Below, piece after piece: positions 19,523-31,645 of a stretch of 64,000 nucleotides of DNA (positions are counted from its first letter, which is position 1; each line of letters begins with the position of its first letter). The notes under the pieces were generated by a model. It saw nothing but the letters and a program-made list of their open reading frames with translations. It was not told the DNA's origin and did not search any database. Location: contig NW_027445653.1 in the NCBI RefSeq assembly GCF_035582795.1, forward strand, positions 401,050 through 465,049, read 5' to 3'. The position numbers were made by a program, and so were the translations under genes. The DNA comes from Mycteria americana (taxonomy: Eukaryota; Chordata; Aves; Ciconiiformes; Ciconiidae).

Positions 19523-21820
19523 CTGTGGCTGCAGGGCAATGCATCTGCAGTTCCTGGCGAGATCTCCAAAAGGTGGCACATCCCACAGCCTCTGGGATCT
19601 TTCAGGAGAGCTCTCACAACTTCTCTGCTGTTGAGGAGGAGGACATGGTCATGTGGATTCCCTGCCCTCAGAGGCAGAAGACATGATGGCTGCCTTCTTC
19701 CAGGAAGGACCACAGGGGTGTGATGCCGGGTGTGCAGGCAGGAGTGCCCAGGGCTGTCCTTCAGAGCAGGGTCCCTGCACCCCAGGGTGCTGCGTGCTGG
19801 GGCAGGGATTCAGCCGCCTGCCAGGGTCAGCACTCAGCCTGCCCGGGGAGCTGCCCACAGCGCTGTGGGGAGAAGCTGTGGGTGGAAGGAGCGACCGCTG
19901 GTGGGTCAGGGTCCTTCTGCTGCGTGGGTCAGGGCTGCTCACAGCTCCAGATCATGCCCAGAGCATTTCTGAGGGGACTTTTCATGAGTACGGTCATGGC
20001 AGGGGTTTCCTGCTTGAGTCTGTGCTTTCCTGAATCTGTGCTTCCACTTTGCTCTGGCTCACCTGGGTTGGATGGAAACACAGCCGTGCAGCTTAGAGAA
20101 GGGGAGGAGGCTTCTACACTGTCACCCTGAGGTGTACTAGGAGCCTCAGCAAGTGCCTTCATCCCCTGCCAGCCTACAGGTAGCACCAGCAGCACCTTTC
20201 CAGGTTCCTCAGGGTTTGTATGACCTCTTCTGTAGCCCCTGCACACACAGCGTGGCTGCAGGGCAGAGCCGGGCACACAGGGGCTGGGCTGGGCTCTGTG
20301 AGCACTGGCAGGGAAGAGACATGGGGCCAGAGAAACAGCTCCCAGCTGGGACAGCTGCAGGCAGCAGAGATGGGCAGGAAGGGAGGGAACTGCTTATGGA
20401 AAGCCTGTGGCAGGGGAGATATGGGCACCTCCCGGCCAGCCCTGCACTGCAGATGCCTTCCCCGAGCAACCCCCTTCATCTCTCCTCTCCCACCCAGCAC
20501 AGCCCTCAGCCCTCACGGCCATGGGGTCTAGGCTGGGAGGCACCTCTGTGTCCAGCAGACCAGCAGAAGAGGCGAAGGGCATCCATCCCTCCTGCCACGG
20601 GCCCATTTCCCACTGACCAGCAATGGGGCTGAGGGCAACTGTCCGGCATTATCACAGTCTGGGAGGTGTTGTGCACAGCTGGGGACGGGTAACGCTGCCC
20701 TGAGTGCCCGGCTGCCTCTCCCCTGGCCTCTCTCGGCCAGACCCTCACTGGACTTTGCCTGGTTTCTCCACTTCTCTCTTTTAAATTTCTCTTGTTCTTG
20801 CTGTCAGACTCTCCGGGGATGGGAGTTTCAGCTGCAGAGTCCCACACTGATCTTGTGGGTCCCTTCATGCCGGTGTGTCCATGGGAACAGATGTCCCAGC
20901 TTCCCTCTCACCTGTGGGGCTGTGGGCAAAGCAGCCTGTGGGGCTGGGGAACGACTCCATTTTCTCTTTCTGAGATGCCAGCACTAGGAGGACAATTGGC
21001 TATCTCCCTGGGGTGTCCCTCCAAGCTGTGAGCTGCCCTCCAGGATGCAGACCTGTGCAGAGCACCTCTGTTTTATCTGAAAGCCCCATGGAGAAGTGCA
21101 GAGATACTACAACCGAGGAAATGCTGCTGGGTTGGTGAAATGAGCCCTGTGTGTCCTTGGCTAGAAGTGGGGTGCTGAGACCTTGAGAAAGGGTGAGACA
21201 TTGCGTGGTCTGTGGTGGGTCCCTCTGCTCTCAGTAGTGTCTGGTTGTTTTTCAGGGTAAGGTAAGAGTGTGATCACCCTCCATCTCATGAAGGTGCAAT
21301 CCCAGGCCAGCTGGGAACAAGACGGAGGGACAGATCAGCTCCCTCACTCTGCACTGTGCCACAGGCAATACTCTTGCCTCGCAGAACTCACTCGGTTCTC
21401 CCTGTGTGCAAGAGAAATGCTGAGGGGTTCTGACAATGAAGAATACTCCCCAGGTGAGATGGAGGGAGCTTGAAAAAACCCTAAAACCTCTCAAAGTGCC
21501 TTCTGCCATCCTGGATCCTTAGCACTGGCAGTGCTGATGCTGACAGGCCCTTCTGCATTAGGAGCAGTTTCATCTGACACAGCTGAACACCAGGTCTGGC
21601 CCCTGCCCACACTGTTCCCATGAAGTCACTGCCGCAGAGCAGGGCTGACTCCTGAGCAGCCAGTGGGCAGAGGCCCTTCTCCTCAGGACACGCTCACCAG
21701 CACCACCCAGAGCTCCAGGCACAGAGCTGAAGGAAAGTCTCCTAGAGAAGGAATTGGGGTGGGGGTGGTGGTGGGGTGTAGCATGGTAAAGGTCTAGTGA
21801 TTGACCTCAAAGAAGTCTCC
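19523..21820 (+). other. Inferred OR3 leader intron
   Basis: No gene. 19.6-20.5 kb is homologous to the OR1 and OR2 introns in reverse. 20220-20519 shows one mismatch in 300 bp to 49074-49373. A stretch of about 230 bp at 20.58-20.81 kb is absent from the OR6 intron. 21.1-21.85 kb recurs at 49.74-50.5 kb and 53.42-54.14 kb. Confidence 0.5.
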
Positions 21821-21877
21821 CCTAACTCTTCATTGAATCTTCCTCTAAGGACAGGCCCCCATGCCCTGAGGTAGCAG
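21821..21877 (+). other. Splice acceptor and leader of the OR3 coding exon
   Basis: Pyrimidine-rich tract ending CTCTAAGGACAG (AG 21853-21854), then 23 nt of leader. The leader holds a two-codon upstream frame, ATG CCC TGA, just before the OR ATG. Confidence 0.55.
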
Positions 21878-22810
21878 ATGTCCAACAGCAGCTCCATCAC
21901 CCAGTTCCTCCTCCTGGCCTTTGCGGACAAACGGGAGCTGCAGCTCTTGCACTTCTGGCTCTTCCTGGGCATCTACCTGGCTGCCCTCCTGGGCAACGGC
22001 CTCATCATCACCGCCGTAGCCTGGGACCACCACCTCCACACCCCCATGTACTTCTTCCTCCTCAACCTCTCCCTCATTGACCTGGGCTCCATCTCTACCA
22101 CTGTCCCCAAATCCATGGTCAGTTCCCTGTGGGACACCAGGGCCATCTCCTACACAGGATGTGCTGCACAAGTCTTTTTCTTCCTCTTCTTGATCACAGC
22201 AGAGTATTATCTCCTCGCAGTAATGGCCTATGACCGCTACATTGCCATCTGCAAACCCCTGCACTACGGGACCCTCCTGGGCAGCAGAGCTTGTGTCCAC
22301 ATGGCAGCAGCTGCCTGGGGCAGTGGGTTTCTCACTGCTGTGCTGCTCACGGCCAATACGTTTTCCATACCCCTCTGCCAAGGCAATGCCCTGGACCAGT
22401 TCTTCTGTGAAATCCCCCAGATCCTCAAGCTCTCCTGCTCACACTCCTACCTCAGGGAAGTTGGGCTTATTGTGTTTTGTGTCTCTTTAGCTTTTGGGTG
22501 TTTTGTTTTCATTGTGCTGTCCTATGTGCAGATCTTCAGGGCTGTGCTGAGGATCCCCTCTGAGCAGGGGCAGCACAAAGCCTTCTCCACGTGTCTTCCC
22601 CACCTGGTTGTTGTCTCCCTGTTTATCAGCACTGGCATAGTTGCCTACCTGAAACCCCCCTCAGACTCCCCATCGTTGGATGTGGTTGTGTCGGTTCTGT
22701 ACTCAGTGGTGCCTGCAGCAGTGAACCCCCTCATCTACAGCATGAGGAACCAGGAGCTCAAGGATGCAATGAAGAAGCTGATTCAATCAGTAGTCTTTCA
22801 GCAGCAATAA
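21878..22810 (+). CDS. Olfactory receptor, family 14-like (OR3)
   Basis: Intact 310-residue OR beginning MSNSSSITQF. It keeps GN in TM1, LHTPMYFF, MAYDRYIAIC, the loop-2 cysteines (PLCQGN...FFCEIPQ...SCSH), KAFSTC and NPLIYSMRNQELKDAM. Oddities: the usual ACDHR before LHTPMY is AWDHH, and the loop between TM6 and TM7 reads KPPSDSPSLD, one residue shorter than KPPSISSPSLD in the paralogues (an in-frame codon loss). It has a full leader arrangement (core, donor, acceptor, AATAAA), so it is the best candidate in the window for a fully functional locus. Positional duplicate: OR6, clearly diverged in protein although its intron is almost identical. Confidence 0.94.
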   Translation: MSNSSSITQFLLLAFADKRELQLLHFWLFLGIYLAALLGNGLIITAVAWDHHLHTPMYFFLLNLSLIDLGSISTTVPKSMVSSLWDTRAISYTGCAAQVFFFLFLITAEYYLLAVMAYDRYIAICKPLHYGTLLGSRACVHMAAAAWGSGFLTAVLLTANTFSIPLCQGNALDQFFCEIPQILKLSCSHSYLREVGLIVFCVSLAFGCFVFIVLSYVQIFRAVLRIPSEQGQHKAFSTCLPHLVVVSLFISTGIVAYLKPPSDSPSLDVVVSVLYSVVPAAVNPLIYSMRNQELKDAMKKLIQSVVFQQQ

Positions 22811-23021
22811 GCCCTTCACATGTCACTTCACAAGTGATTTCCAATCTATGTGGGGTACATCCTGTACTTTGATAATCATGTCTGTGCTAATCATATTTGC
22901 CCAGGTACATCTCCATCCCTTCTGCTTCTCTAAATGCCTGAACCCAGTCTGTCTGAACCAGAGCTCTTTGCACATGTGTCTGGCACCACGGTATAGCTGG
23001 CCTCCCATGTCGTGTCTCTGT

Positions 23022-23027
23022 AATAAA
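23022..23027 (+). terminator. Polyadenylation signal for OR3
   Basis: AATAAA about 210 nt after the stop. Conserved after OR6 at 51689-51694. Confidence 0.55.
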
Positions 23028-23825
23028 AGGAGGTTTTCTCTGTGCCACTGTCTGCAGGTTGGGCTCTTCTTCCAAAGCAGAGGTCAGGATCAGGCTGAAA
23101 AATTGCCCCCATGAGGCCATGCTGCTGTGCTTCGGTTCTCCATGGGCTGAGGGGAGGATGGCTTGGGGTCATGAATTAGGGAAGGAGGCCTGGACTGAGC
23201 TTTCACTTGTGGGTGCCAGTGTCCCTGGAGATGGTGATGATCAGCAGGGATCTTCCTGGGACTGTCTCCCCATGGCTCCCATGCACCACAGCCTGCTGGC
23301 TCTGCAGAGCAGCACCACCAGCTTGGGGCCCTGCAGGGAGCATGGGAAGGGGGCAGAAGCATGCGATCAGGCCAGCACAGACACAGTCCCCTGGGGAAAG
23401 GCTCTCTAGAGGCATGGATGATCCCTGCAGAAGAGCAAAGGCACAACTCTCTAGTTCCAGGGGTAATTGATGACACAGAGAAACTTATTTCTGCATGCAG
23501 CAGCTTGGGACAGGCTGCTCTGTCACTGGGGCAGCAGGAGCAGCCAGAGGAGTCCCAGGGCAGGAGCCCTGTGCTGGGGAGAGGGCCTGGCACAGAGGGG
23601 CTGCCAGCAGTTGGCAACAGGGATCTCCTGGGGACAAGAGCAGGGGACACAGGGACACACTGGCCTCTGTCTCCTCATGCTGCAGCCCTGGGGCTGATGG
23701 GGAGGCTGACCCTCCTCTGCCCCCCAAGAGCTGCTGTGCCCTTCAGAGGGGCTGGGGCTGTGCTGTGGGTGCTCAGAGCTCTGTAGCACCCTGCGGTGGG
23801 CACTGCCATGGGGCCAGCCCAGCCT
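23028..23825. other. OR3 downstream flank, end of block B
   Basis: No gene. The direct copy at 51.70-52.478 kb stops matching at about 23811. From about 23354 the sequence is also present inverted at the right end of the window (up to 64000). Confidence 0.5.
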
Positions 23826-23856
23826 GGGCTGCTGTGCTGTGCTGTGCTGTGCTGGG
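23826..23856. repeat. (GCTGT)n microsatellite
   Basis: About five tandem GCTGT units. The inverted copy near 63498-63522 has about one unit fewer. Confidence 0.75.
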
Positions 23857-24589
23857 GAGAGGGCAGGGGAGATGGGGAGATCCGAGGAGGGGCTGGGCTG
23901 GGCTGGGAAGTGCCCAGAAAATGCAAAAGTTAGCTGATCTGTGTGCCCATGCAGATTGAGGACACACTCCATTAGGTGTGTGACATGGAGTCTAAGCTCA
24001 TGGAATGGATCCAGGACATGAAAGGACAGGAGAGAGGGGGCTGGTCTGTGCCCTTGGTGGCATAGACAGACCAGGAAGGTGACCCAGGGCAGTCATCACC
24101 CCCCAGCCTCTCTCACCAGCCGTTTCCAGTACTGGCTGCTCACCTCAGGTTTATGCTGGGCTCAGTGCCTGTATCAGGGGAATGCCCAGCCCTGCCCGGT
24201 CTCTCTCCTGGCCCAGACCCTGGCAGGCCCTGGAGCATGGCTGGCTGTGAATCCCCACAGCTGACACGGCCTCTCCAGGACCTTAGGGGAGGCTGCCTAA
24301 GAGGAAGGCCATGGGGTGACAAAGCCCCAAGGACTGCTGTGGGCATCATGTCAGAGGGACCGTTCCCCACCCTGAATGCACCCTGTCCTGTGCTGTGCCT
24401 GCACAGTGGGGCTGTGGACCATGTGTGGGGCCGCGGGGCTGGGATGTCCCAGGACAGGGCTCAGACAGGGGCCATGAAGCAGCTGCCAAGGGGATGACAG
24501 CAAGGACAGGTACAGACAAGGAATTTATGTACATTGCATTTGCTGTGCAGTTATGATTTTGGGAAAGGCAAAGGTCACCTGGAGTTGAT
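23857..24589. other. Block C, unassigned GC-rich sequence
   Basis: No gene recognised. Inverted near-identical copy at about 62.76-63.49 kb. Confidence 0.4.
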
Positions 24590-25562
24590 GCCTGCATGAA
24601 AAGTCAAGAGTGAAATGAAGAGCTTTAATGGCTGTGTTAGAGACCAAGGCTGAACAAGGGAAATGCAGGGCTGCTGCTGACTGAGGAGGGTGATTTAATA
24701 ACAGCAGACACTGATGCTGGGGCTGAGGCACTCAATGCCTCTGTGCCTGAGTCTTTACTGAAAAGGTCTCCCAGGCCTCTCTGCTCAATGAAGGGGTTCA
24801 AGGAGGAGGAGGGCACATATTGGCAGAGACCTCATGAAACCCCAGAAGGACAAATGGCAGTTTCTGCCCCTGCAGGGGCCTCACCGTGGTGATGGCACAG
24901 GCTGGGTGCTGCCTGGCTGGGAGCAGCCCTGTGGGAAAGGTCTTGGTGGGCAGGGAGCTGGACAGGAGGCAGCCGTGTGCCCTGGCAGCAGGGGAGGCCA
25001 GCAGGGTCCTGGGCTGTATGACCAGGAGCACGGCCAGGATACCGAGGGAAGGGATTCTCTGGAATGTTCCATCCAGAATTCACATCCCCAATTCAGGAAA
25101 ATATTGGCAAGCTGGAGAGGGTTTAGCAAAGGGCCCTCAGGACAGCCAGGGACTGGAGCACTTTGCCTGTGAGAAGAGGCTGAGGGAGCTGGGCTTGTCC
25201 AGCCCAGAGAAGGGAAGGCCGGGGAGCCTCACCCCATCCTGCCAGAACCTATGAGGAGGTCATGGAGAATGCAGAGCCAGGCTCTTCACCATGGCACATT
25301 GTAGCAGGACAAAAGACAATGGGAGGAAGGTGAAGGAGGAGAGGTTCAGCCAGGACATAAGGAAAGCTTTTTTTCCCCATGAGCTCTTGCAAGTCCTGGA
25401 ACTCACCCAGAGAGGTTGTGCAGTCTCTGTCCTTGGGGGTTTTCCAACTCAGAGTGAATCAAGCCTTGAACAACTTGGTCTGACCCTGGTTCTGACAGGT
25501 TGCACTGCAGACTTCCTGAGGTCCCTTCCAACCTCAGCTCTCTTATGACCCTATGATGATGT
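24590..25562 (+). mobile_element. CR1 LINE fragment with 3' end
   Basis: The start resembles CR1 ORF2 linker sequence (GGCACTCAATGCCTCTGTGC region). 25.1-25.56 kb is the CR1 3' region, ending in CTTCCAACCTCAGC...CTTATGACCCTATGATGATG, the typical short-repeat CR1 terminus. Internally deleted and non-coding. Inverted copy at 61.79-62.76 kb. Confidence 0.75.
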
Positions 25563-28055
25563 TGGGCCCTATTTTAACTGGACCAGAGCAGATGTTGATG
25601 GGTGTGAATGTGCTGTCAGTGACCATCCAAAAAAAACATCTCAAGCAGTGAAGAGAGGTTGACACCTCAGTGTGACTTGCTCTGGGCAAAGACTGAGGAG
25701 TCCTGGGCAGGGAAGGGTTTGGGGGCAAGCAGCTCTGTGCAAGACACAAAACAATCCTGTTGTAATGCCTGTCAGATGTCAGTTAATGTCAATAGAAATG
25801 AAAGTAAGGAGAACTGAAGAGAAAGAGCCAAAGCAAAGAAATGTGTCAACGCCCTGTTCAGCTTTATTTCAGTCTTTAGGGGGATTTCCTTTTCTCGAAA
25901 AGGAAAGTGTCCATAACTGGGAATGGATGTAGGACACAAATGCCTTCAGGTACAGGGACACAGACACCCGGTGCCAGTGGAGATGCCCCGGGAAGCCCTG
26001 CCCAGCCTCCACCTGCAGCTTGCAAGGTGCTCTGCTCTGCCACAGGTCCTCTCTGATAGACGCCAATGCCAGGCCAGCTGCCTGGAAAGGTGCACATGGG
26101 TTTTTGTTTGTTTACATTTAAAATAACATACCAGCTCATTTTCTTGAACTGAATCATTTGAGTACTTTTAAGAAATGGCAATGTTTTCCCACCATGACAG
26201 AATGGGAATTTCTTGGAAGTGTGCTAATGGCAGGAGAAGAACTATTGATCTTCCCCTGTACATGTATTTACGATTCCTCTGTCTATTATGTCATCTCCCT
26301 CGTCATTCAGGTGTTCCCACCTCTCCTGATTCAGTAGCCATGCCTAAGGACATCTTTTCCGTAGACTATGTGGATGTATGCCCTTCCCATTGCTCTCAGG
26401 TTTCCTCCACCGCTTGCTCTTTGGTACTTCAGATGCCTCTCAACTGTCTGGTTTCTGCTCTGAGCTTCAGGGACTTAGAAAGTTGCCCCATCTTTCAGAA
26501 GTCTAATTAACTCTTTAGTCAACACCTTAATTGTGTTTATATCTATCCTTTCTTATGTCTCTGTCTCAAAATGTTCTTGTACGGAAATCCCTTGTGAAAG
26601 GTGGGCCACGTCAGATGCTGCTTAGACTTGGCATACAGCTGAGGAGACATTTTTAAACTTTATTAAATTATATCATGTTTAATTTTTGTTTCTTGGCAAC
26701 GAAGAGAAAGCTTTCTGTGCCTGTGTGCAGCCAGTTCTCTAAGGAAAGCAGGCGGGAGCTGGTGCAAAGGAGCTGTACCATCCAGCTGCAGCCCTCAGTA
26801 GAGAAGTCTGATGTGAGGAAAAGTGATACAAGTCCCAGGTGGCCGATGAGGGAAGTCGTGGGGTGGGGGAAGTGAGGAGTAAGGTTGTCCTTACAGTGTT
26901 GGACCTCCAGGGACTGCTTCTCCTGCCTGTCCAGATGCCTTCAGGAGACCCTGTGGATCAATAACCATTGTAGAATGCTGCTATCACTTCTTCTATAAAC
27001 TGAAGGATAGAAAATATCCTTCAAATAAAAAATCCTCCTTTATGAAATCTTCCTTAAAATCTTCATCATTTGCTACCTAACTGAAACCTCTCCAATTAGG
27101 TGTACAAGTCTTGAGGACTTGAAGAAAGTTATGGAAGAGACATGGCTCATTAGGGCTTTCTGTATTTTAATGAGCCCCATGGCATGTTTGGTGCTGAATC
27201 CATGAACTTCAGGTACTGAGAAGAGACTGAAGAAACCTCTCAAGAAGTCAAAGTCAGAAGCAAAGCCCAAAGTACCTGGAAGCATTAATGGGCCCCTCTG
27301 AGGGCCATTACTGACAAAGCCTCCCAAGGGACTCGTTAGAGCAGGTAATTGGAGGCCATGATGACAGGCAGGCAAAGGCAAAGTGCAGGCAATGCTGATG
27401 CTGAGGAAACCCTTGGCTTGTTGGATGAAAGAGGATGGCCGTGCCCTGACCCCCAGCCCCTGGGAAGGGAGATCCAGTCCCTCCAGTGTGACTCAGGGCT
27501 CTTCCTTGGGATGTGGGGAGTGCAATGCCAAGTGAAGGACAATGGTACGACACCTCCCAGTCTCCCCGGGGTGGGTGTGAGGAGGCAATGAGACCCCATT
27601 ACCATGAGGACGATGTGTCTCCTCTTAGGCCTTTGTGGCAGGGACATCAGCCATAGCCAAGGGACAAAGACCTAAGTTCTGTCAGGGCCTTTCAGCCTTG
27701 CCAGCGCCCTTGGCCATCTGCACCACACGCCTTCCTACACTGTCCCATGCCTCTGCCTGTTTCCCTGCAGGCTGCAGACACCCAGTGTGCTTCCCCACCT
27801 GCTTCTCACCCCAGTATGTCCCTACCTGTGCTGCTGTCTCTCCATCCTCGCCAGCTGTTCCTTGAAACACAAAGCCATGGGCTGATCCACACTCCCTCTG
27901 GGTGACTTTTTGCACCACAGCACTACCTTCAGGATGACATTTCTTTATCCTGAGGTGCACTCTGGACCTCCACAGCTGCAGCTTCTGGTGGTTTTCCTTT
28001 CTCATGCTGTTTCCCACTACGAAAAACAGTGCCATCATCTCTGAAAGCAATTTTC
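25563..28055. other. Block C, unassigned sequence
   Basis: No protein gene could be supported. A moderately AT-rich part (26.1-27.05 kb) is followed by GC-richer sequence. An inverted copy at 59.29-61.78 kb is very similar throughout. Open frames of 60-120 codons exist on both strands, but none resembles a known protein. Confidence 0.4.
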
Positions 28056-28440
28056 AAGCTGTCCCGAGCTACCACTATTCTTCCCTCAGCCTCCACTTCA
28101 CCAGGCTAAAGAAGCCCTGGTCTCTCAGACTCTCCTCACATCACCACAAAGCATCTCTTGGCAGACTTTCTCTGCCCACGTAACAGTTCCTCCCCGTTCC
28201 TCCAGAATGTGGACCCCCACACTGGGGCACACTACTCCAGATGTGGCCACAGCAGTGTTGAGTCAAGATGGACAATACCTCCCCTTGCCTAGGTGGCCAC
28301 ACTCCTCCCAGTGCAGCCCAATGTGCTCATGGCCATATTCCTGTGTAGCACCACTGCCTGCTATGGCATTCCTAGTAATGCCCAAACCCTTCTCCTTGAG
28401 GTTGCTCCTCAGCCAGTCATGTCTGAGCCTGCCTTGATGG
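28056..28440 (-). mobile_element. CR1 LINE fragment (3' part)
   Basis: On minus it reads the characteristic CR1 passage around GAGAGACCAGGGCTTCTTTA and AGCCTGGTGAAGTGG. Inverted copy at 58.91-59.29 kb. Confidence 0.7.
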
Positions 28441-28448
28441 ACGGCTGG

Positions 28449-28765
28449 TGTGTTTTAACCCTGGCAGACAGCTCTGTCCCACACAGCCGCTCACTCACTC
28501 ATGACATCCTATGGTATGGAATATCCCTTTGGTCAGTTGGGGTCAGCTCTGTCCCCTCCCAAATTCTTGTGCCCCCCCAGCCTACTTGCTGGTGGAGTAG
28601 CATGAGAAGCAGAAAAGGCCTTGATGCAGTGCAAGCACCGTTCAGCAGTAACTAAAGCATCGCTGTGTTATCAGCACTGTTTTGTTCAGAAATCCAAATC
28701 ACGGCACCATATGGGCTACTGGGATGAAGAATAATTCCACCCTAGCCCAAAAGCAGTACAACAGG
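28449..28765 (+). mobile_element. Internally deleted solo LTR
   Basis: Same family as 1182-1745: it keeps GCCGCTCACTCACTC, then ATGGTATGGAATATCCCTTTGG and the 3' half up to CTAGCCCAAAAGCAG. It lacks the first CG-rich and polyadenylation portions. Inverted copy at about 58.60-58.90 kb, where about 200 bp next to it are missing. Confidence 0.7.
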
Positions 28766-29129
28766 GTGGTTCTGCCCCCTGATGCAAAACATCAGAAGAC
28801 CAGAAGGAGAAGATCCCTTCCCTTTGGAAAACTTCTTGAGGTTTCTCTTGGTCAAACAACAGAGTTTCTCGAGGTCCATTTGGAGTGAAGCTCCACTCTG
28901 TCAGAGGTTGATGTGTGTGTGCAGATGGCTCACCTGGCTTGTGGTGCCTCTAACAAGGTCACAGCAACAGGAATGAAAGGACATGACAGCTAATAAATAA
29001 TAAGAGGAGAGCATAGTTAAATGGAATTGCAGTGGGAAAGCCTGGAGCTCTGCCTTGGGATAGATGATGAGCCTGTCGAGAGCTGGTGGGTGGGGATTAG
29101 CAGGCAGACCAACATGGGTGACCTTTCAG
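28766..29129. other. Block C spacer
   Basis: No gene. The first ~170 bp are absent from the inverted copy. Confidence 0.35.
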
Positions 29130-29975
29130 TGGGTGTCTGTTGTTGACTGCTTGATCAGGAAGAAGGAGTTGAGGCCTTCTTTAGGGCAGTGGAAGAAGAC
29201 TCATGTTGTCACTCTTTTTCTACTGGTCTTAGAATTGAACCACCTTGGTTGGTTCAATTCCTTGCCTGAGGTGCAAGAGATCAAGGCACAACCCACCCAG
29301 AAGTCTTCTGGAGGACATCGACGATAACTTCCCAAGCGTGCAGAGATGGGCTTAGGAAAGGCAAAGCCCAACTCGAGCTGAATCTGGCTAGCAACCTGAC
29401 GGACAACAAAAAAAATTTTTACACCTACATAAAGAGCGAAAAGAAGACTAAGGAAAATGTACGTGGTATATGGTCCAGCATATGGAAAATCCCCAGACAG
29501 TCAATGTCTTCCTCACCTCAGTCGTTCCTGCTAGGACTGGCCTTCAGGCACCACAGGGCCCTGAGACCAGGGGGAAATCTGGAGCAAGGAAGACTTACCC
29601 TTGGTGCAGGAGTCTCAGGTTAGGGAACATGTAAACAAAGTGAACATAGCTGAGCCTATGGGAACTGAGGGGATGCACCCACGAGTGCTGAGGGAACTGG
29701 CCGATGTCACTGCGAGGCCACTCTCGATTCTCTTTTAAAGGTCATGGTTACTGGGAGAGGTTCCTGAGGAGTGGAAGGAAGCCAGTGTCAATCCTGCCTT
29801 GAAGAAGGGCAAGAAGGAGGATCTTGGGAGCTGTCAGCCTGTCTCCTCTAGCATCCTCCTGGATGTGCTGATGAAGTATCGGTTAGATAAGGGGAAAGTG
29901 AGGTGGACTGAGAGCTGACCAAATAACCAGGGCCAGAGGGTTGTGACCAGCAGCTCAAAGCCCAGCAGGAGCTGC
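29130..29975 (+). mobile_element. CR1 LINE fragment (endonuclease end to RT)
   Basis: The plus strand carries CR1 ORF2 pieces: VCRDGLRKAKAQLE-type linker (29.33-29.4 kb), a YIKSKRKT-type segment, and an RT segment with KKGKKEDLGSCQPVSS. Many frame breaks. Inverted copy at 57.59-58.42 kb. Confidence 0.8.
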
Positions 29976-31639
29976 ATTGCAGGGTACCAAAGCTCGGCCC
30001 TCAGTCTGGGAGCTGCCAGCAGGCAGTGCCATTGGCTGCAGCACCCCCGAGCCCATGAGCAGCAGCAAGTCCTGTTCTGACCATGGAGAGCTGTGCTGGC
30101 TGCCAAGGAGCTGCTGGGAGCACTGGGTTGGCACTGCCCACCAAACATTTCCCCCCCAGGTGTCTCTTGGGTCTCTGCAACAACCACAGTGACAAGGGGG
30201 AGAGCCGTGTCCGGCTTCGGGCTGGGGCTGGAATGAGGAGATGGGGTCTGGAATGAGGCTCCCGGGGCACCTTCTCCTGGCTGTTCATGCAGCGACAAGC
30301 CAGGCTGGATATTTGGCCTGAGGGACTCTTCTTGAGGGCCTCCAAGGGCATGGGGATGGTCTACAGTTTCCCAAGTTCTCCTCTGTATGCTGAGCCCTGC
30401 AGAGGACCCAGGAGAGCTCTTGTCCTTCCTGTGGTCACAGCTGGACACTGGCAGAGCAGCTTTGTCTTGGGGTAGCTTTTGGGGTACGGGCTGACACACA
30501 GGGTGGGGAAGGTTGTCTCAAGGACACATGCTGGTCACAGGGACTGAAGGACCACAGCAAAACGATGTGGCTTCTGGGTCAATACTGCCTTCAGTGCAAG
30601 CCCTGACACAGGGTCCCAGCCTTCCTTTCCATGCCACCCTTCTTGGGGGAGGATGGCCCTAAGAGATGGCAAGTGGTGGACACCAATCCTCCTCCAGCCA
30701 CTTCCCAGGCCTGGTGGAGCACCAAGACAGCAAGGACTTCTGGCTCTGCATCGTGAGCATGCTTTAGGATACCCAGATTCTGTGTATTATCTTGGAGTAG
30801 CTGAACACCAGCATTTTTCTCTCAGAGGACATTTCCAGCCCTGGTGAGCTCCCGTCTGATCTCTCCCCATCCCTCCTCTGAGCCAGCCTGGTGCTCCCAG
30901 CCCCTTCTTTGTGCTCCGCACAGGGCTCCAAGCTGGCAGTGATGCTCTGCAGAGCAAGTGGGCTGTGGGACCATGGAGTGACTCCACACTGGCTGTGCTG
31001 GTCAGGGCCATCTGGACTGGGCACTGCCAGAAGCTCCTTCCCAGGGGTCTAAAGCTGTGGAAGGAGCTCAGAGCATTTCTCATGACTCAGGATATTTTCC
31101 AGTGTACACATTGAAGCATCCATAAGCTTTTACTGAAGGAGACATGAATCACCCTCCAGTCTCCTTTTGCTGATCTTGCTGGGTCCCCACAGCCTCCCCT
31201 GGGATGGCAGAGCCCTTGTTTACTTGTGGATACTTAAATATATCACTTTGCCTTGGGGTGACTCCACCTTGGATGGTCCCTTCTTTTCGGATGGCCACCA
31301 GCAGGCACATAATTTCCTTGTAGATGCCCTCTGCTCTCCTGGGGACTGCAGTTTCCCCTCCAGAAAGCTGGACAGCTTCCATTCAGCTCTGCTGCATGTG
31401 GGAGAGCCCTGGGCAGGCAATTTGGAGCCCGTTCACCATCTCCAGTGCCATTTGGCACCCACAGCTGAGAGCTGAGTCCATCCCTTACTCCCCAAAACAT
31501 CTCCCAGTGCCCTTTCCCCGTGAGGCCACTGAGAACCAAGCTCAGCAACAGGCCATGGTGAGTGCAGTTCCTGGAGCCTAGTCCTGACTTCAGCAAAAAG
31601 AAGAGCCCAGCCTTCAGGAGCTGCCATGGGGACACACCA
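29976..31639. other. Downstream flank of OR4 (second A block)
   Basis: No gene. Direct relative of 1-2123, but visibly more diverged from it than the inverted copy at 55.28-57.40 kb. It lacks the LTR found at 1182-1745. Confidence 0.5.
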
Positions 31640-31645
31640 TTTATT
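31640..31645 (-). terminator. Polyadenylation signal for OR4
   Basis: AATAAA on minus, about 170 nt after the stop, at the same place as in OR1. Confidence 0.55.

Larger units (their letters stand above)
5528..23811 (+). repeat. Segmental duplicon B, copy 1 (direct partner 33588-52478)
   Basis: Same order of leader core, CR1, ERV, OR2/OR5, OR relics, core, OR3/OR6 in both copies. Offset 28.05-28.09 kb up to about 16.9 kb and 28.85 kb after it, the step being the LTR segment kept only in copy 2. Confidence 0.9.

Noticed and set aside
20220-20531. A 103-codon open frame that is identical in protein at 49074-49385
   Set aside because: The DNA itself is nearly identical over a wider region in all frames, and it lies inside the inferred leader intron. 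Identity reflects recent duplication, not coding constraint.
23826-23856. GCTGT tandem repeat considered as a regulatory or telomere-like array
   Set aside because: Only about five units, a plain microsatellite with a one-unit difference in the inverted copy.
29834-30499. 221-codon open frame on minus in block C/A2
   Set aside because: It spans a CR1 fragment in antisense and unrelated flank. Its inverted counterpart at 57.0-57.6 kb has different frame ends, and no protein family is recognised.
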